This document shows positions 45,587 to 55,178 of a DNA stretch of 64,000 nucleotides, in pieces. Below the pieces are notes generated by a model that was given only the letters and a program-made list of their open reading frames with translations, made no database searches and was not told the DNA's origin. Each line of letters begins with the position of its first letter. Position 1 is the first letter of the stretch. The DNA comes from Hsuehochloa calcarea (taxonomy: Eukaryota; Streptophyta; Magnoliopsida; Poales; Poaceae), in contig CM070594.1 of assembly GCA_036346395.1 (NCBI GenBank), forward strand, positions 30,909,385 through 30,973,384, read 5' to 3'. Made by a program: the position numbers and the translations under genes.

Positions 45587-47332
45587 GTCCAAGATCTTCT
45601 AGACCGTGGGTACGTAAGAGAAAGCCTTAGTCCTTGTGCTGTTCCAGTTCTTTTGGTTCCTAAGAAAGACGGTAGTTGGCGTATGTGTGTTGATTGCAAA
45701 GCCATTAATAACATTACTATAAGGTATCGTCATCCTATCCCAAGGCTAGACGACATGCTAGATGAATTGAGTGGTTCTATTATTTTCACAAGGATTGACT
45801 TGCGGAGTGGTTACCACCAGATTAGAATGAAATTAGGAGATGAATGGAAAACTGCTTTTAAAACTAAGTTCGGATTATATGAGTGGTTAGTGATGCCTTT
45901 CGGTCTAACTAATGCACCTAGTACTTTTATGCGTTTGATGAACGAGGTTTTACGTCCTTTCATTGGAAAATTTGTGGTGGTTTACTTTGATGATATCTTG
46001 ATTTATAGCAAGTCACATGAGCTACATTTGAATCATATACGTGCTGTTTTTAATGCTTTGAGAGACGCACGTTTGTTTGGTAACCTCGAAAAGTGCACCT
46101 TTTGCACCGATCGAGTTGCGTTTCTTGGATATGTTGTGACACCACAGGGAATTGAGGTGGATGAGACAAAGATTGTAGCCATCCAAAGCTGGCCGACACC
46201 GACCACTGTGTCACAGGTGCGGAGCTTCCACGGCCTTGCTGGATTCTATCGGCGTTTTGTGCGGGATTTCAGCACCATTGCCGCACCATTGAATGAATTG
46301 ACAAAGAAAGGAGTGTCTTTCCAATGGGGACCTGCGCAAGAAAAAGCATTCAACTTGTTGAAAGAGAAGCTCACCCAAGCACCCCTACTCCAACTCCCTG
46401 ATTTTGGTAAGACTTTTGAGATTGAATGTGACGCTAGCGGGATTGGAATAGGTGGTGTATTGATTCAAGAAGGTAAACCGGTCGCATATTTTAGCGAGAA
46501 ACTAAATGGGCCTAGTTTGAATTATTCCACCTATGACAAAGAATTGTATGCTTTAGTTCGTGTGCTTCAAACTTGGCAACATTATTTATGGCCCAAAGAA
46601 TTTGTTATACATTCTGATCATGAATCGCTAAAACATATTAGAAGTCAAGCTAAACTGAATAAACGACATGCTAATTGGGTAGAATTTATTGAGTCGTTTC
46701 CATATGTCATAAAGCATAAGAAAGGTAAGGACAATGTGATTGCTGATGCGCTCTCTAGACGTTATACCATGTTATCTCAACTTGACCATAAGATTTTTGG
46801 TTTGGAGGCCATTAAGAGTTTATATGTCACTGATTTGGACTTTAAGGAAGTGCTTGAACATTGTAAAGAAGGGAAGATATGGAATAACTATGTGCTGAAT
46901 GATGGTTTGATCTATCGTGCTAACAAGCTATGCATTCCAGCTAGCTCTGTTCGTCTTTTGTTGTTACAGGAGGCACATGGAGGAGGTTTGATGACGCATT
47001 TTGGAGCTAAAAAGACAGAAGATGTGCTGACCACCCACTTCTTTTGGCCAAAGATGAGGCGTGATGTCGAGCGCTACGTGGCTCGCTGCACTACATGCAA
47101 CAAAGCTAAGTCTCGTCTCAATCCACATGGACTTTATATGCCTCTTCCTATTCCTAGTGCCCCTTGGGAGGATATTTCTATGGATTTTGTTTTAGGATTG
47201 CCTAGGACAAAGAGGGGGAGAGATAGTATATTTGTCGTAGTGGATCGATTTTCTAAAATAGCACATTTTATATCTTGTCACAAGAGCGATGATGCTACAA
47301 ACATAGCTGATTTGTTTTTCAGAAATCGTTAA
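45587..47332 (+). pseudogene. pol: H reverse transcriptase, RNase H and integrase N-terminal part
   Basis: The longest frame in the window (559 codons from 45653; same frame upstream). RT: VPKKDGSWRMCVDC, IDLRSGYHQIR, MPFGLTNAPSTF, catalytic YFDD at 45983-45994, VRSFHGLAGFYRRFV. RNase H: FEIECDASGIGIGGVL, STYDKELYALV, VIHSDHESLKHI, ADALSRRY. Integrase: finger GGGLMTHFGAKKTEDVL...CTTCNKAK, then PWEDISMDFVLGLPRTKRGR with the first Asp, VVVDRFSKIAHF. It ends in a frameshift at about 47320. A common cereal Ty3/gypsy wording; clade not assigned. Confidence 0.92.
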
Positions 47333-48192
47333 ACTTACATGGAGTGCCCAATACTATTGTCTCGGATCGCGATGCGAAGTTTTGAGCCACTTTTGGAGAT
47401 CGCTTTGGAATAAATTGGGGACAAATCTGCTGTTTTTCTACTACGTGTCATCCCCAAACGATGGACAAGCGGAGGTTGTCAACCGCACATTATCCACCAT
47501 GTTGCGGGCTGTTTTAAAGAAGAACTTGAAGATGTGGGACGAGTGTTTACCGCATATTGAGTTTGCTTACAATAGGTCAAGACACTCCACCACCAAGGTA
47601 AGTCCGCTTTGTAGTGTATGGTTTTAACCCCGTGCTCCTATTGATTTACTACCTTTACCAACCTCTCAAAAAATAAATCTAGATGCTAAGAAGCGTCTTG
47701 CATTTATTCTCAAGTTGCATGAGACCACTAAAGAGAATATAGAGCGTATGACTGAAAAGTATAGGGTTCTTTGGAAATAAAGGTAGGAAAGTTGTCAAAA
47801 TAGAACCAGTGATTTAGTTTGGGTTCATTTGAGAAAGGATAGATTTAGGAATTAAGAAAATCAAAGTTGATGCCTAGAGTCACAGGATTGCTTAAGATAA
47901 TTAAGAAGATAAATGATAATGCATATCGGTTAGAATTACTGCAGATTTTGGGGTTAGCCCCACATTTAACATTTCAGATTTGAAACCATACGTGGGAGAA
48001 GAAGATGAGCTTGAGTCGAGGACGACTCCAATTCAAGAAGGGGAGTATAATGAGGACATCCCTCCTTCTGATACACGTAATACACAAGACCTTCCAGATT
48101 TGGGTGTTGGACTACAAGGTCCTATGACAAGAGCTAGAGCACGTGACTTAATCTATCGTAAAATCGTTTCTAGGGTCGAGTGTATTATTTGA
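47333..48192 (+). pseudogene. pol: H integrase C-terminal part, frameshifted
   Basis: Blocks: HGVPNTIVSDRDAKF (47338 on, second catalytic Asp), then 47382-47627 with DGQAEVVNRTLSTMLRAVLK (Glu) and CLPHIEFAYNRSRHSTTK. 47640-47960 is broken but keeps LHETTKENIERM, NAYRL and FGVSPTFN text. 47980-48192 reads KPYVGEEDELESRTTPIQEG and GPMTRARARDLIY, the usual tail of this group. No obvious chromodomain. Confidence 0.85.
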
Positions 48193-48484
48193 GAACTCTA
48201 TGATGTCGCCTAATGGAGATGATTTACTTGTACTCGTAAATCTAGGATTACGACCACTTCAAGAAGGCCTACGACCAGTTCAAGAAGGTCTCGACCACTT
48301 CAAGAAGGCCTACGACCGGTTCAAGAAGGTCCACGACCCGATTCCGCAAGGCCTCGACCACTTCAAGAAGGCCTACGACCCGGATGACTCGTTGGGAGCA
48401 CTCTACGACCCGAGAGGCGAGCACAAGACTCGTTGGACACAATCTATGACCAAAGATAGCATGGACTCCTCAAGACCACCCTAG
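48193..48484 (+). pseudogene. pol: H polyprotein tail with 21-bp repeats
   Basis: The frame 48200-48484 begins MMSPNGDDLLVLVNLG, matching the extreme C-terminus of related polyproteins, then runs through a 21-bp minisatellite. The repeat encodes seven-residue units first as RPLQEGL, then, after one 20-bp unit, as DHFKKAY because the phase shifts. After the repeats it ends within 35 codons. Whether the repeat is translated in life is unknown. Confidence 0.6.
48251..48378 (+). repeat. 21-bp minisatellite, six units
   Basis: Unit CGACCACTTCAAGAAGGCCT plus A, in six copies with variants (CGACCAGTTCAAGAAGGTCT, CGACCGGTTCAAGAAGGTCC, CGACCCGATTCCGCAAGGCC). The second unit is 20 bp. Confidence 0.85.
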
Positions 48485-49024
48485 GACCGATCCTCGACTA
48501 GATCTTCGACTGAAATACGCGACACAAGGTCTTTGCGTCACCGCTTTGGAAACTAATAAGACTTTGTAAACGTGGCGAGATCGAGTCCAGGTTGTATACG
48601 CCACATCCCACTACCGCACAACCCAAGGTCGACCTCCTCACGTCCCTCTATATATATACAGAGTCACCGTAGTTTAGAGGCGGGTTTTCTTAGATTATTC
48701 GCCAATTGCGGTTTGCGATTATCGGTTTGAGGAACCCCACTTGTAAACTTCATCCATATCCGCAATACAATACAGATTGCATCTACCTTGTTCTTGTGAG
48801 TTGATTCGATTGCTTGCAGGAATAATAACCTTCGTGGTAAGGTCGATCGCGTGCAAGCGTGGTCGATAACGACAGGCGTGCGGGTGTAGCGAATTGCGAG
48901 GTGACGATCTGTTGGTCGGAAGCCTCAAAGCGTCAACGTCCTCACGACGAACCAAATCGAACCTATCGGAAGATCGGGCCGCCGTGACTCATCACTTCTT
49001 CAATCAGATCACAAAAGATCTTTT
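48485..49024 (+). repeat. H 3' LTR (part)
   Basis: Contains a TATA box (CTATATATATACAG at 48648-48661) and downstream text typical of cereal gypsy LTRs (GAGTCACCGTAGTTTAGAGG, GGAACCCCACTTGTAA, GATTGCATCTACCTTGTTC, TGTTGGTCGGAAGCC). The exact start cannot be fixed without the 5' copy; it may begin before 48485. It is cut near 49020 by the next fragment. Confidence 0.7.
48648..48661 (+). promoter_or_regulatory. TATA box of H 3' LTR
   Basis: CTATATATATACAG, followed by a short leader and a conserved block starting GAGTCACCG. Confidence 0.65.
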
Positions 49025-49464
49025 TTTGTCCAAGAATTATCATAATTGTTGATTGGAATAGGTCCTTAATATCATAGAGAAGGTGTGTGCAAAGTTTCGT
49101 GAAGTTTGGAGTTGAGAATCAAAAGTTAGACCTAATTGCAACTTCGTCATCGGTCGTTTTTTCTTTACGTTCGAGCTGCACGGCCGACCGCCCACACCGA
49201 GGTCGACCGATTTTGTACCGGTCGGACCACCCGAGATAACAATGGTCGATCGACCACTTATGTTAGATTTGATTCTTCTTGATTTACATGCATATTGCTT
49301 AGGGGTTTAATTGGATTCAATACTAGTCTTCTGCTGTACTGGTATATTGATCTTCATAGCTTCATCATAGCTATTGGGGTGAAATTGTGTTGAATTCATA
49401 TTTTGGGAAAAAGTGAGTGTGCTCCTATTCACCCCCCCCCCTCTAGTCGCCTTTCGGTCCAACA
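49025..49464 (+). repeat. Truncated B-family LTR, opposite orientation to B
   Basis: It matches the reverse complement of about the first 480 bp of a B LTR (13488-13965), ending CGGTCCAACA, the LTR terminus. It keeps diverged palindromes (CGGTCGGACC near 49220) and a long C run (about 49430-49441). Its inner end is lost near 49025. It lies inside the H-type integrase fragment that follows. Confidence 0.82.
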
Positions 49465-50483
49465 ATAACAACTTAGTCCCTAATTTAGCCCACAAAGTTC
49501 GCCAAAAGTGGCTAAGAAATTTAGCATCACGATCTGAAACTATAGTATTAGGCACACCATGTAAGCGAACAACTTCACGAAAGAATAAATCAGCAATATG
49601 GGCAGCATCATTGCTCTTATGACATGGTATAAAATGAGCCATCTTAGAAAATCGATCAACAACTACGAATATACTATCCCTCCCCTTCTGTGTTCTAGGC
49701 AATCCTAAAACAAAGTTCATCGAAATATCTTTCCATAGAACGCTAGGAACAGTTAGATGCATGTATAAACCATAAGGATTAAGTCGTGACTTAGCTCTTT
49801 GACATGTAGTGCAGCGAGCAACATAGCGCTCAACGTCTCGTCTCATCTTTGGCCAAAAGAAATGCTCAGCAAGTATATCCTCCGTTTTCTTCACGCTAAA
49901 GTGTCCCATCAGCCCGCCTCCATGCGCTTCTTGTAACAACAAACGAACAGAGCTAGCTGGAATGCATAGCTTATTAGCTCTAAACAGAAACCCATCATTA
50001 ATGATAAATTTGTTCCACATTTTTCCTTCTTTACAATTCAACAATACATCTGAAAAATCACTTCCCTTCTTTACAATTCAACAATACATCTGAAAAATCA
50101 GCATCATGCATATATTGCTCTTTAATAGTCTCTAATCCAAAAAATTTAAGTCATGTTGTGAAAGCATGGTATATCTCCTAGATAAAACATCAGCAATAAC
50201 ATTCTCCTTTCCCTTCTTGTGTTTTATGATATAAGGAAAAGACTCAACAAATTCAATCCACTTTGACTTCGAATATGCTTTAAAGGTCCATGATATGAAT
50301 GTATAACAAATTCTTTGGGCTATAAGTAATGTTGCCATGTTTCTAAAGTTCAAAATAGGGCATATAATTCCTTATCATAAGTAGAATAGCTCAAACTAGG
50401 TCCACTCAATTTCTCACTGAAATATGATATAGGTTTATCTTCTTGTAACAACACGCCACCTGGAGCTTGACATTCATTTGTTT
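49465..50483 (-). pseudogene. pol: H2: RNase H-integrase fragment of an H-like element
   Basis: Read from the right: GGVLLQEDKPISYFSEKLS-type RNase H (about 50480-50400), WIEFVESFPYIIKHKKGKEN, VLSRRYTMLSQ, then integrase 50044-49465 with FRANKLCIPASSVRLL, GGGLMGHFSVKKTEDIL, CTTCQRAKSRLNP, ISMNFVLGLPRTQKGRDS, VVVDRFSKMAHFIPCHKS, VSDRDAKFLSHFWRTLW and LGTKLL, where the LTR fragment cuts it. The first Asp of the core (ISMD) is Asn. Closely related to H but a different copy. A ~34-bp segment is tandemly duplicated at 50028-50100. Confidence 0.88.
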
Positions 50484-50559
50484 CTTAGAGTTTTGCTGCA
50501 AAACAACAACAAAAGGCAATGACTCTTAAAACTTCTTTATTGGTTCAATCACCCGGTTC
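50484..50559. other. Unassigned junction sequence
   Basis: A short AT-rich piece between H2 and the next fragment. Nothing recognised. Confidence 0.4.
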
Positions 50560-50920
50560 AGAGTTGAGCACAAACCATTGTTGCCCAAAAGTTAAAGTGA
50601 TTATAGAAGGAGTCAAATTTCTAGCCAACCTCTTAATCATAGACATCAAGTCCATGATCTCTGTTGAAAAGAAGGATGGTACCCAGTAAATGTGCGTGGA
50701 TTATTGATCAGCCAATGAAGTCACCACCAAGAACAAGTACCCTCTTCCCAAGATTGATGAGATGTTTGACCAGTTGAAGGGAGCCGGAGTGTTCTCATAA
50801 ATACATCTGAGATCAGGCTATCATGAGCTAAAAATTCATCAGGAGGGTATTCCCAAGACAACTTTCTCAACCTGGTACAGACTGTATTAGTACAAGGTCA
50901 TATCTTTTGGATTGACTAAT
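50560..50920 (+). pseudogene. pol: Tekay-like protease-RT fragment with internal deletion
   Basis: 50560-50660 reads like the end of a gypsy protease (KVKVIIEGVKFLANLLIID). It is followed without the usual spacer by the RT: EKKDGTQ, MCVDY, NKYPLPKIDEMFDQLKGAGV, LRSGYHELKIHQEGIPKTTF, YKVISFGLTN, with three in-frame stops. It stops at LTN exactly where E's LTR begins. The wording is close to T's RT, so a Tekay/Del-like source is likely. Confidence 0.82.
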
Positions 50921-51577
50921 TGATGCGGGGTGCCCGATCTTCTTGACGTAGAACCTCTCGATAACTTGTGTATCATGACGAACCACCAGCTGATCCCCCG
51001 CGCCAATGCACGGACTTGCAACTCTATGGAAAATTCGCCCAAACACGCACTTTATTGGATCCTCGCTGACCACAAGCGAAGATCGTCGAACCCTCAATTC
51101 CCAACGGAAAAGCAAGAATGACCCCTTGTTCTCAACGCCCAATTCCCTCTGTTTTAGCTATAAGCACAACGGGAGAATCAAGCAAAAGCTTTAAAAATAT
51201 ATTAAATGTGGTCTGAGGTTACAATGGGGGTCTAACCCTCAATATATAGTGCCCCTTCTCTCCCTCATGGCTGGCCAAGAGGCCCTACTCCTATTCTAAT
51301 TCGGAATTAGAACTCCTACTCCAATTCTGACTCAATCTAAAACAAAAAGGAAACTCTAATTTTACAACAGTCATATTGTTTCGGTTATATCTTTTGATAC
51401 TAGATCAATTTCGGAGTGAGGGAGGATCCATTAGATCGGGCTTGAAGTTATCCATCCAACAAGCCCAAGAACACCCTAATCGGACTCGTTTGTGAAAGTT
51501 ATGACCGCTTTACTCCGGATCGTATCATGGATTCCGAATCCGAATTTGATGCTTATTCCGAATCCGAATTGAATCCA
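50921..51577 (-). repeat. E 3' LTR (about 657 bp, inner end inferred)
   Basis: On + it starts TGATGCGGGGTGCCCG precisely at the interruption of the RT frame. The inner end is placed before a pyrimidine tract (CCTTTCTATCTTC, 51580-51592), the reverse of a polypurine tract. A minus-strand TATA-like CTATATATTG is at 51249-51240. There is no second copy in the window to confirm the ends. Confidence 0.6.
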
Positions 51578-51619
51578 AACCTTTCTATCTTCAATTTCAT
51601 TAATTGAAATGATTTGAAT

Positions 51620-52910
51620 TCATGTGAAACTTGAGAAAGAGACTCTTGTGAACCTTTGAAAAGTCATGGCATAGCTTGATATCCTCCCAAGATGTTGTAC
51701 AGGCCACGAAATCATCAACATTGTCAACTCTCGCGCGTTGGTCGGTCTGAATGTGTAGCATGTACTCGAATAGCCATAACTTGTGGTAGAAAGCTCCAAA
51801 TCACATGCCGTTTGATCCATTGGAAAGTAGACTTGATAAGCTTTCCAAATATATATATTGTGTATGCTAGATCCTTCTGAGTTTCTGCGAAGATCATCTT
51901 GAACTTGAGAAGTATCGTGTTCTTTGTCTTCCAATAAACCTTCTTCTTCAAACCTGAAAACAAGCGATGACCCGCTATTAGGTAGTATAATATTTTCAAC
52001 TAATTTAAAAGGAAATTCAGGGAACAGATTCACCTGTTGGATAAGCTTCTCTTGTTTTTCAACTCTCTTAGTAAGCTCATGTTGTTCTGAGGTATTTAAT
52101 GAATTGAAAACACTATATGAAACAACATAGCTAAGGATGTCCGCATCATCCTCCCTTTCTTCAAAAAAAGCCGTCCTCGTCTTTTGATAGCCTGAAAATG
52201 TGCTAGACAAAGAAAACAACGTATATGCATGGTATATGTATGAATCAATTATACTGTTCTTCTTGTTGTTTTGCACAATCAATAGCTCAAAATCATATTT
52301 CAAATTGCCCAACTGATTCATATGATAAAATTTAACCTTCCCAACATCAAAGTCAAGTAAAGTGGGTGAAAACCAATTGATACCATTCCATGCTTCAACT
52401 GCGCTACTCTGATTAGTTATACATTTAAGAGATAAACAAGTAGGCATCATGTTGCGTTCTAAACAATAGACACTTGTATTTAAACCCATATTAAAGAGAC
52501 TGTGACATTGCTCAATAGATGGTTTGCGCAAAACATGTAATTTTAAATCAACAAGATTATCACAGGTAATGCATATTCGATAAACTTGAAACATGTTGTC
52601 TACACCAAAATCTCCGATCAAATTGAATTTATATGTGTGTATGTAGCTATTTACTAGTGATCTTAAATGTGAAATTTCAAGAACCTTCTTAATAACACTA
52701 ACTACCTCTTTTGGTTTATCGAATATGATATGACACAAAGAATCATTAAGGGATATTCTAGTAAGAACTTCTGTATGAGTAATCAATTCCATATTATGCA
52801 AATTAAGCATATCAAATTTAGAACTTGGAATCATCAAAGGAATAATGGAGTTCTCGGTTTTACGCACCTTGTCTTGATGATCTGTCGATTTAGTACCAAT
52901 AGTGTTACCA
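51620..52910 (-). pseudogene. E reading frame, C-terminal part (unknown protein)
   Basis: About 430 codons open from the D insertion point to a stop at 51620-51622. I do not recognise the protein. Visible: a mixed alpha/beta-like composition, LTKRVEKQEKLIQQVN (short coiled coil), an acidic stretch near FFEEREDDAD, and a Ser/Thr-rich end. No zinc knuckle, DSG/DTG, YXDD or DDE motif. It is in phase with the Gag half at 61665-62803 when D and one target copy are discounted, so the two are one gene. It keeps no frameshift, unlike most genes here. Confidence 0.7.
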
Positions 52911-52915
52911 TGATC

Positions 52916-55178
52916 TGTAACACCCTGACTATAAGGAAATCAAGATGTCACCTACAACCACTACTCTTTAGAAGAATAACATCAAATCACATGACCAGGT
53001 TAATCAAGTAGAAAGATTATACGGAAACAAGAATTCATCATCAGGTTTAATCAATGGAATAGAAATAAACAATTCTGAGAGATAAGATAGTTATGACCAA
53101 ACTGGCTTATTACAATTCAACACAAGTCATAATTAACGACAGTAAAAGTCCTCAAAATGTTTGGTTTATGGTAGTGAGTGCATCGTGATGAACTACCCTC
53201 CACAAGATCATTCTTCCTTGTCATTTACCTAAATAAAACAACAAAGCAAGAATGAGCCAAAGACTCAGACATTCCATGAGCAATATATCACAATCATCAT
53301 TTGATCATTTACTGGAAACGAATTTATGAATGGATGAAGTGGAATGATGCATTGAAGGAATTGGACATATTGCGGATATATCTGGGTATAGCGAGTGAAA
53401 CACCCGTCGGTGTTCACTTAAAGTGTCGTATGAAGAACGTTTCATCGACCAGTCAACGTGGCCCACATTGGAATGGTGGACTCACGTAACATGGCCCACA
53501 TTGGAATGGTGGACTCATGTACCCATTCGGAATTGATGGGATTTTCAAGTGCCCATCTTTGGAATTGATGGGTCTTACAAATGTAATTTATGCATGTCAT
53601 GATGTGATCCCATGGCAATATTGAATAGTACTCATAATTGAAAAGAAACACATGGCATTCATCTACAAGTACGAACAAGTATAATCATTCACTCACACAT
53701 CACATTTTGCATCAAACATAGTATACAAGGTACATGCGGTATATCAACATCATGAACAAGGCACAAAACATTCATGTAAACAACATATCATTATGCATCT
53801 GATACTTGCCTTTTGCGTAGTGACTCGTTAGCGAACAGCGGAGGTGTTCCCACACGGGATGTCTCACCGCCTACACAAGTATGTTCCCAAAATAAGAACA
53901 ACGATATAACACTGCTACCGATGTTCTACAATAACCCCGACTATTCAATATACCGCATAGACCCAAATTGAAAATAAACTATTACGCCAGATTTCAGCTC
54001 TTATGAGCAGCGATGCGAGAAAAGCAAATTTAATTATCTGGAACTCGAAACGACACGAAACCAGTGCCCAGATTTTCTTAACGTAACATGCTACGAAACT
54101 CTAGTTGATGGTAAACTCTAATTCGGCCAAAACAGAGGTCTAACCATCCAATGAAAAACTATAACTGCAGTCTGTCCAGAATTCAGAACAGCCCTAAAGA
54201 AAAGGCTCTAACTTTTAAACCACTGATCCAAATAAAGTGATCTTTATCAGCCTGGAAAGATGGTGAAATTATCTTCATAAACCTAGTTGGGTGGCCGACC
54301 TGATTCTGACTGTAACTAGATCAAAACCTAGGTGCAACCGACTATATCCAACATTTCTGACAGACAGACCAGCACGTAGTAAAACAGTCATAACTTTTAA
54401 TCTACTGGGTGAAAATTCGTGATCCAGGTGCCAAAAGAAAGCTAATGAGACCAGGATCATATCTCCAGAAGATATCGACCTGAGATTCGGCCTCTAAAGG
54501 CCTTCAATCTGCCGTGCAACCTACTGCTCTAAACTGGACAGATCTGGATTCGCAGACTAAACCAAATCAAACGAACAAAAGAGCAACAAAACTAATACAA
54601 ACAGCGAATCGGAACCTTTGTTACCCTTGAAGACCCGTAGAATGACTATGATCCGCTGCACACGGCCTTCCTCCCTTCCCCTCCCTTCCTTCTCTTAGGG
54701 CCGGCCACCGGGGACGCATTTAACAGGCGTCGGCGGCGCGGGAACAGCGATGTTGGAGGGACCTTGAGGAGGAGCGCGGGGATCACGGAGATGGCACCAC
54801 CACAGCGAGGAGGTGCCAAGGAGCAGCAAGGAGGCCGGCTTGGGGGAGGGGAGGAGGCGGCCAAGGGGGAGGGGAGGAGGCAAGGTGGCGGCTAGGGTTT
54901 AGGGGGGGGAGTGGCGCCCCCCCCTTTTTGGCCGGCCCCTACATGTACCGGCCGGCCCCTCTTGGGCCTCCTGGGTCGCGGCCTGTGGCCCAGGTTGACG
55001 TACAATAGCGTTTAGCCCCCCTGCTGATTGGAAAAATCTGCTAAAAGTTGTTTCTTTTACTCCCTCCGACTTCTTTCTTTTTACCGATTCGATTCCGGAA
55101 AGTTTTAAATCTCGTTTTCGAATAATATTCCCAGACATTCGAAACGATACAACCTAGCTGGATTTATGAGGTATTACA
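52916..55178 (-). repeat. D 3' LTR (2,263 bp)
   Basis: Reverse complement of a T-like LTR. It holds the ~33-bp repeats (53456-53520), the 68-codon-type frame (54460-54275, minus) and the GC-rich tract (54650-55000). Confidence 0.94.

Noticed and set aside
51620..52867. Host gene with a 415-codon frame
   Set aside because: The frame is continuous in phase with a gypsy capsid at 61665-62803 across a perfect TGATC duplication, so it belongs to element E rather than to the host.
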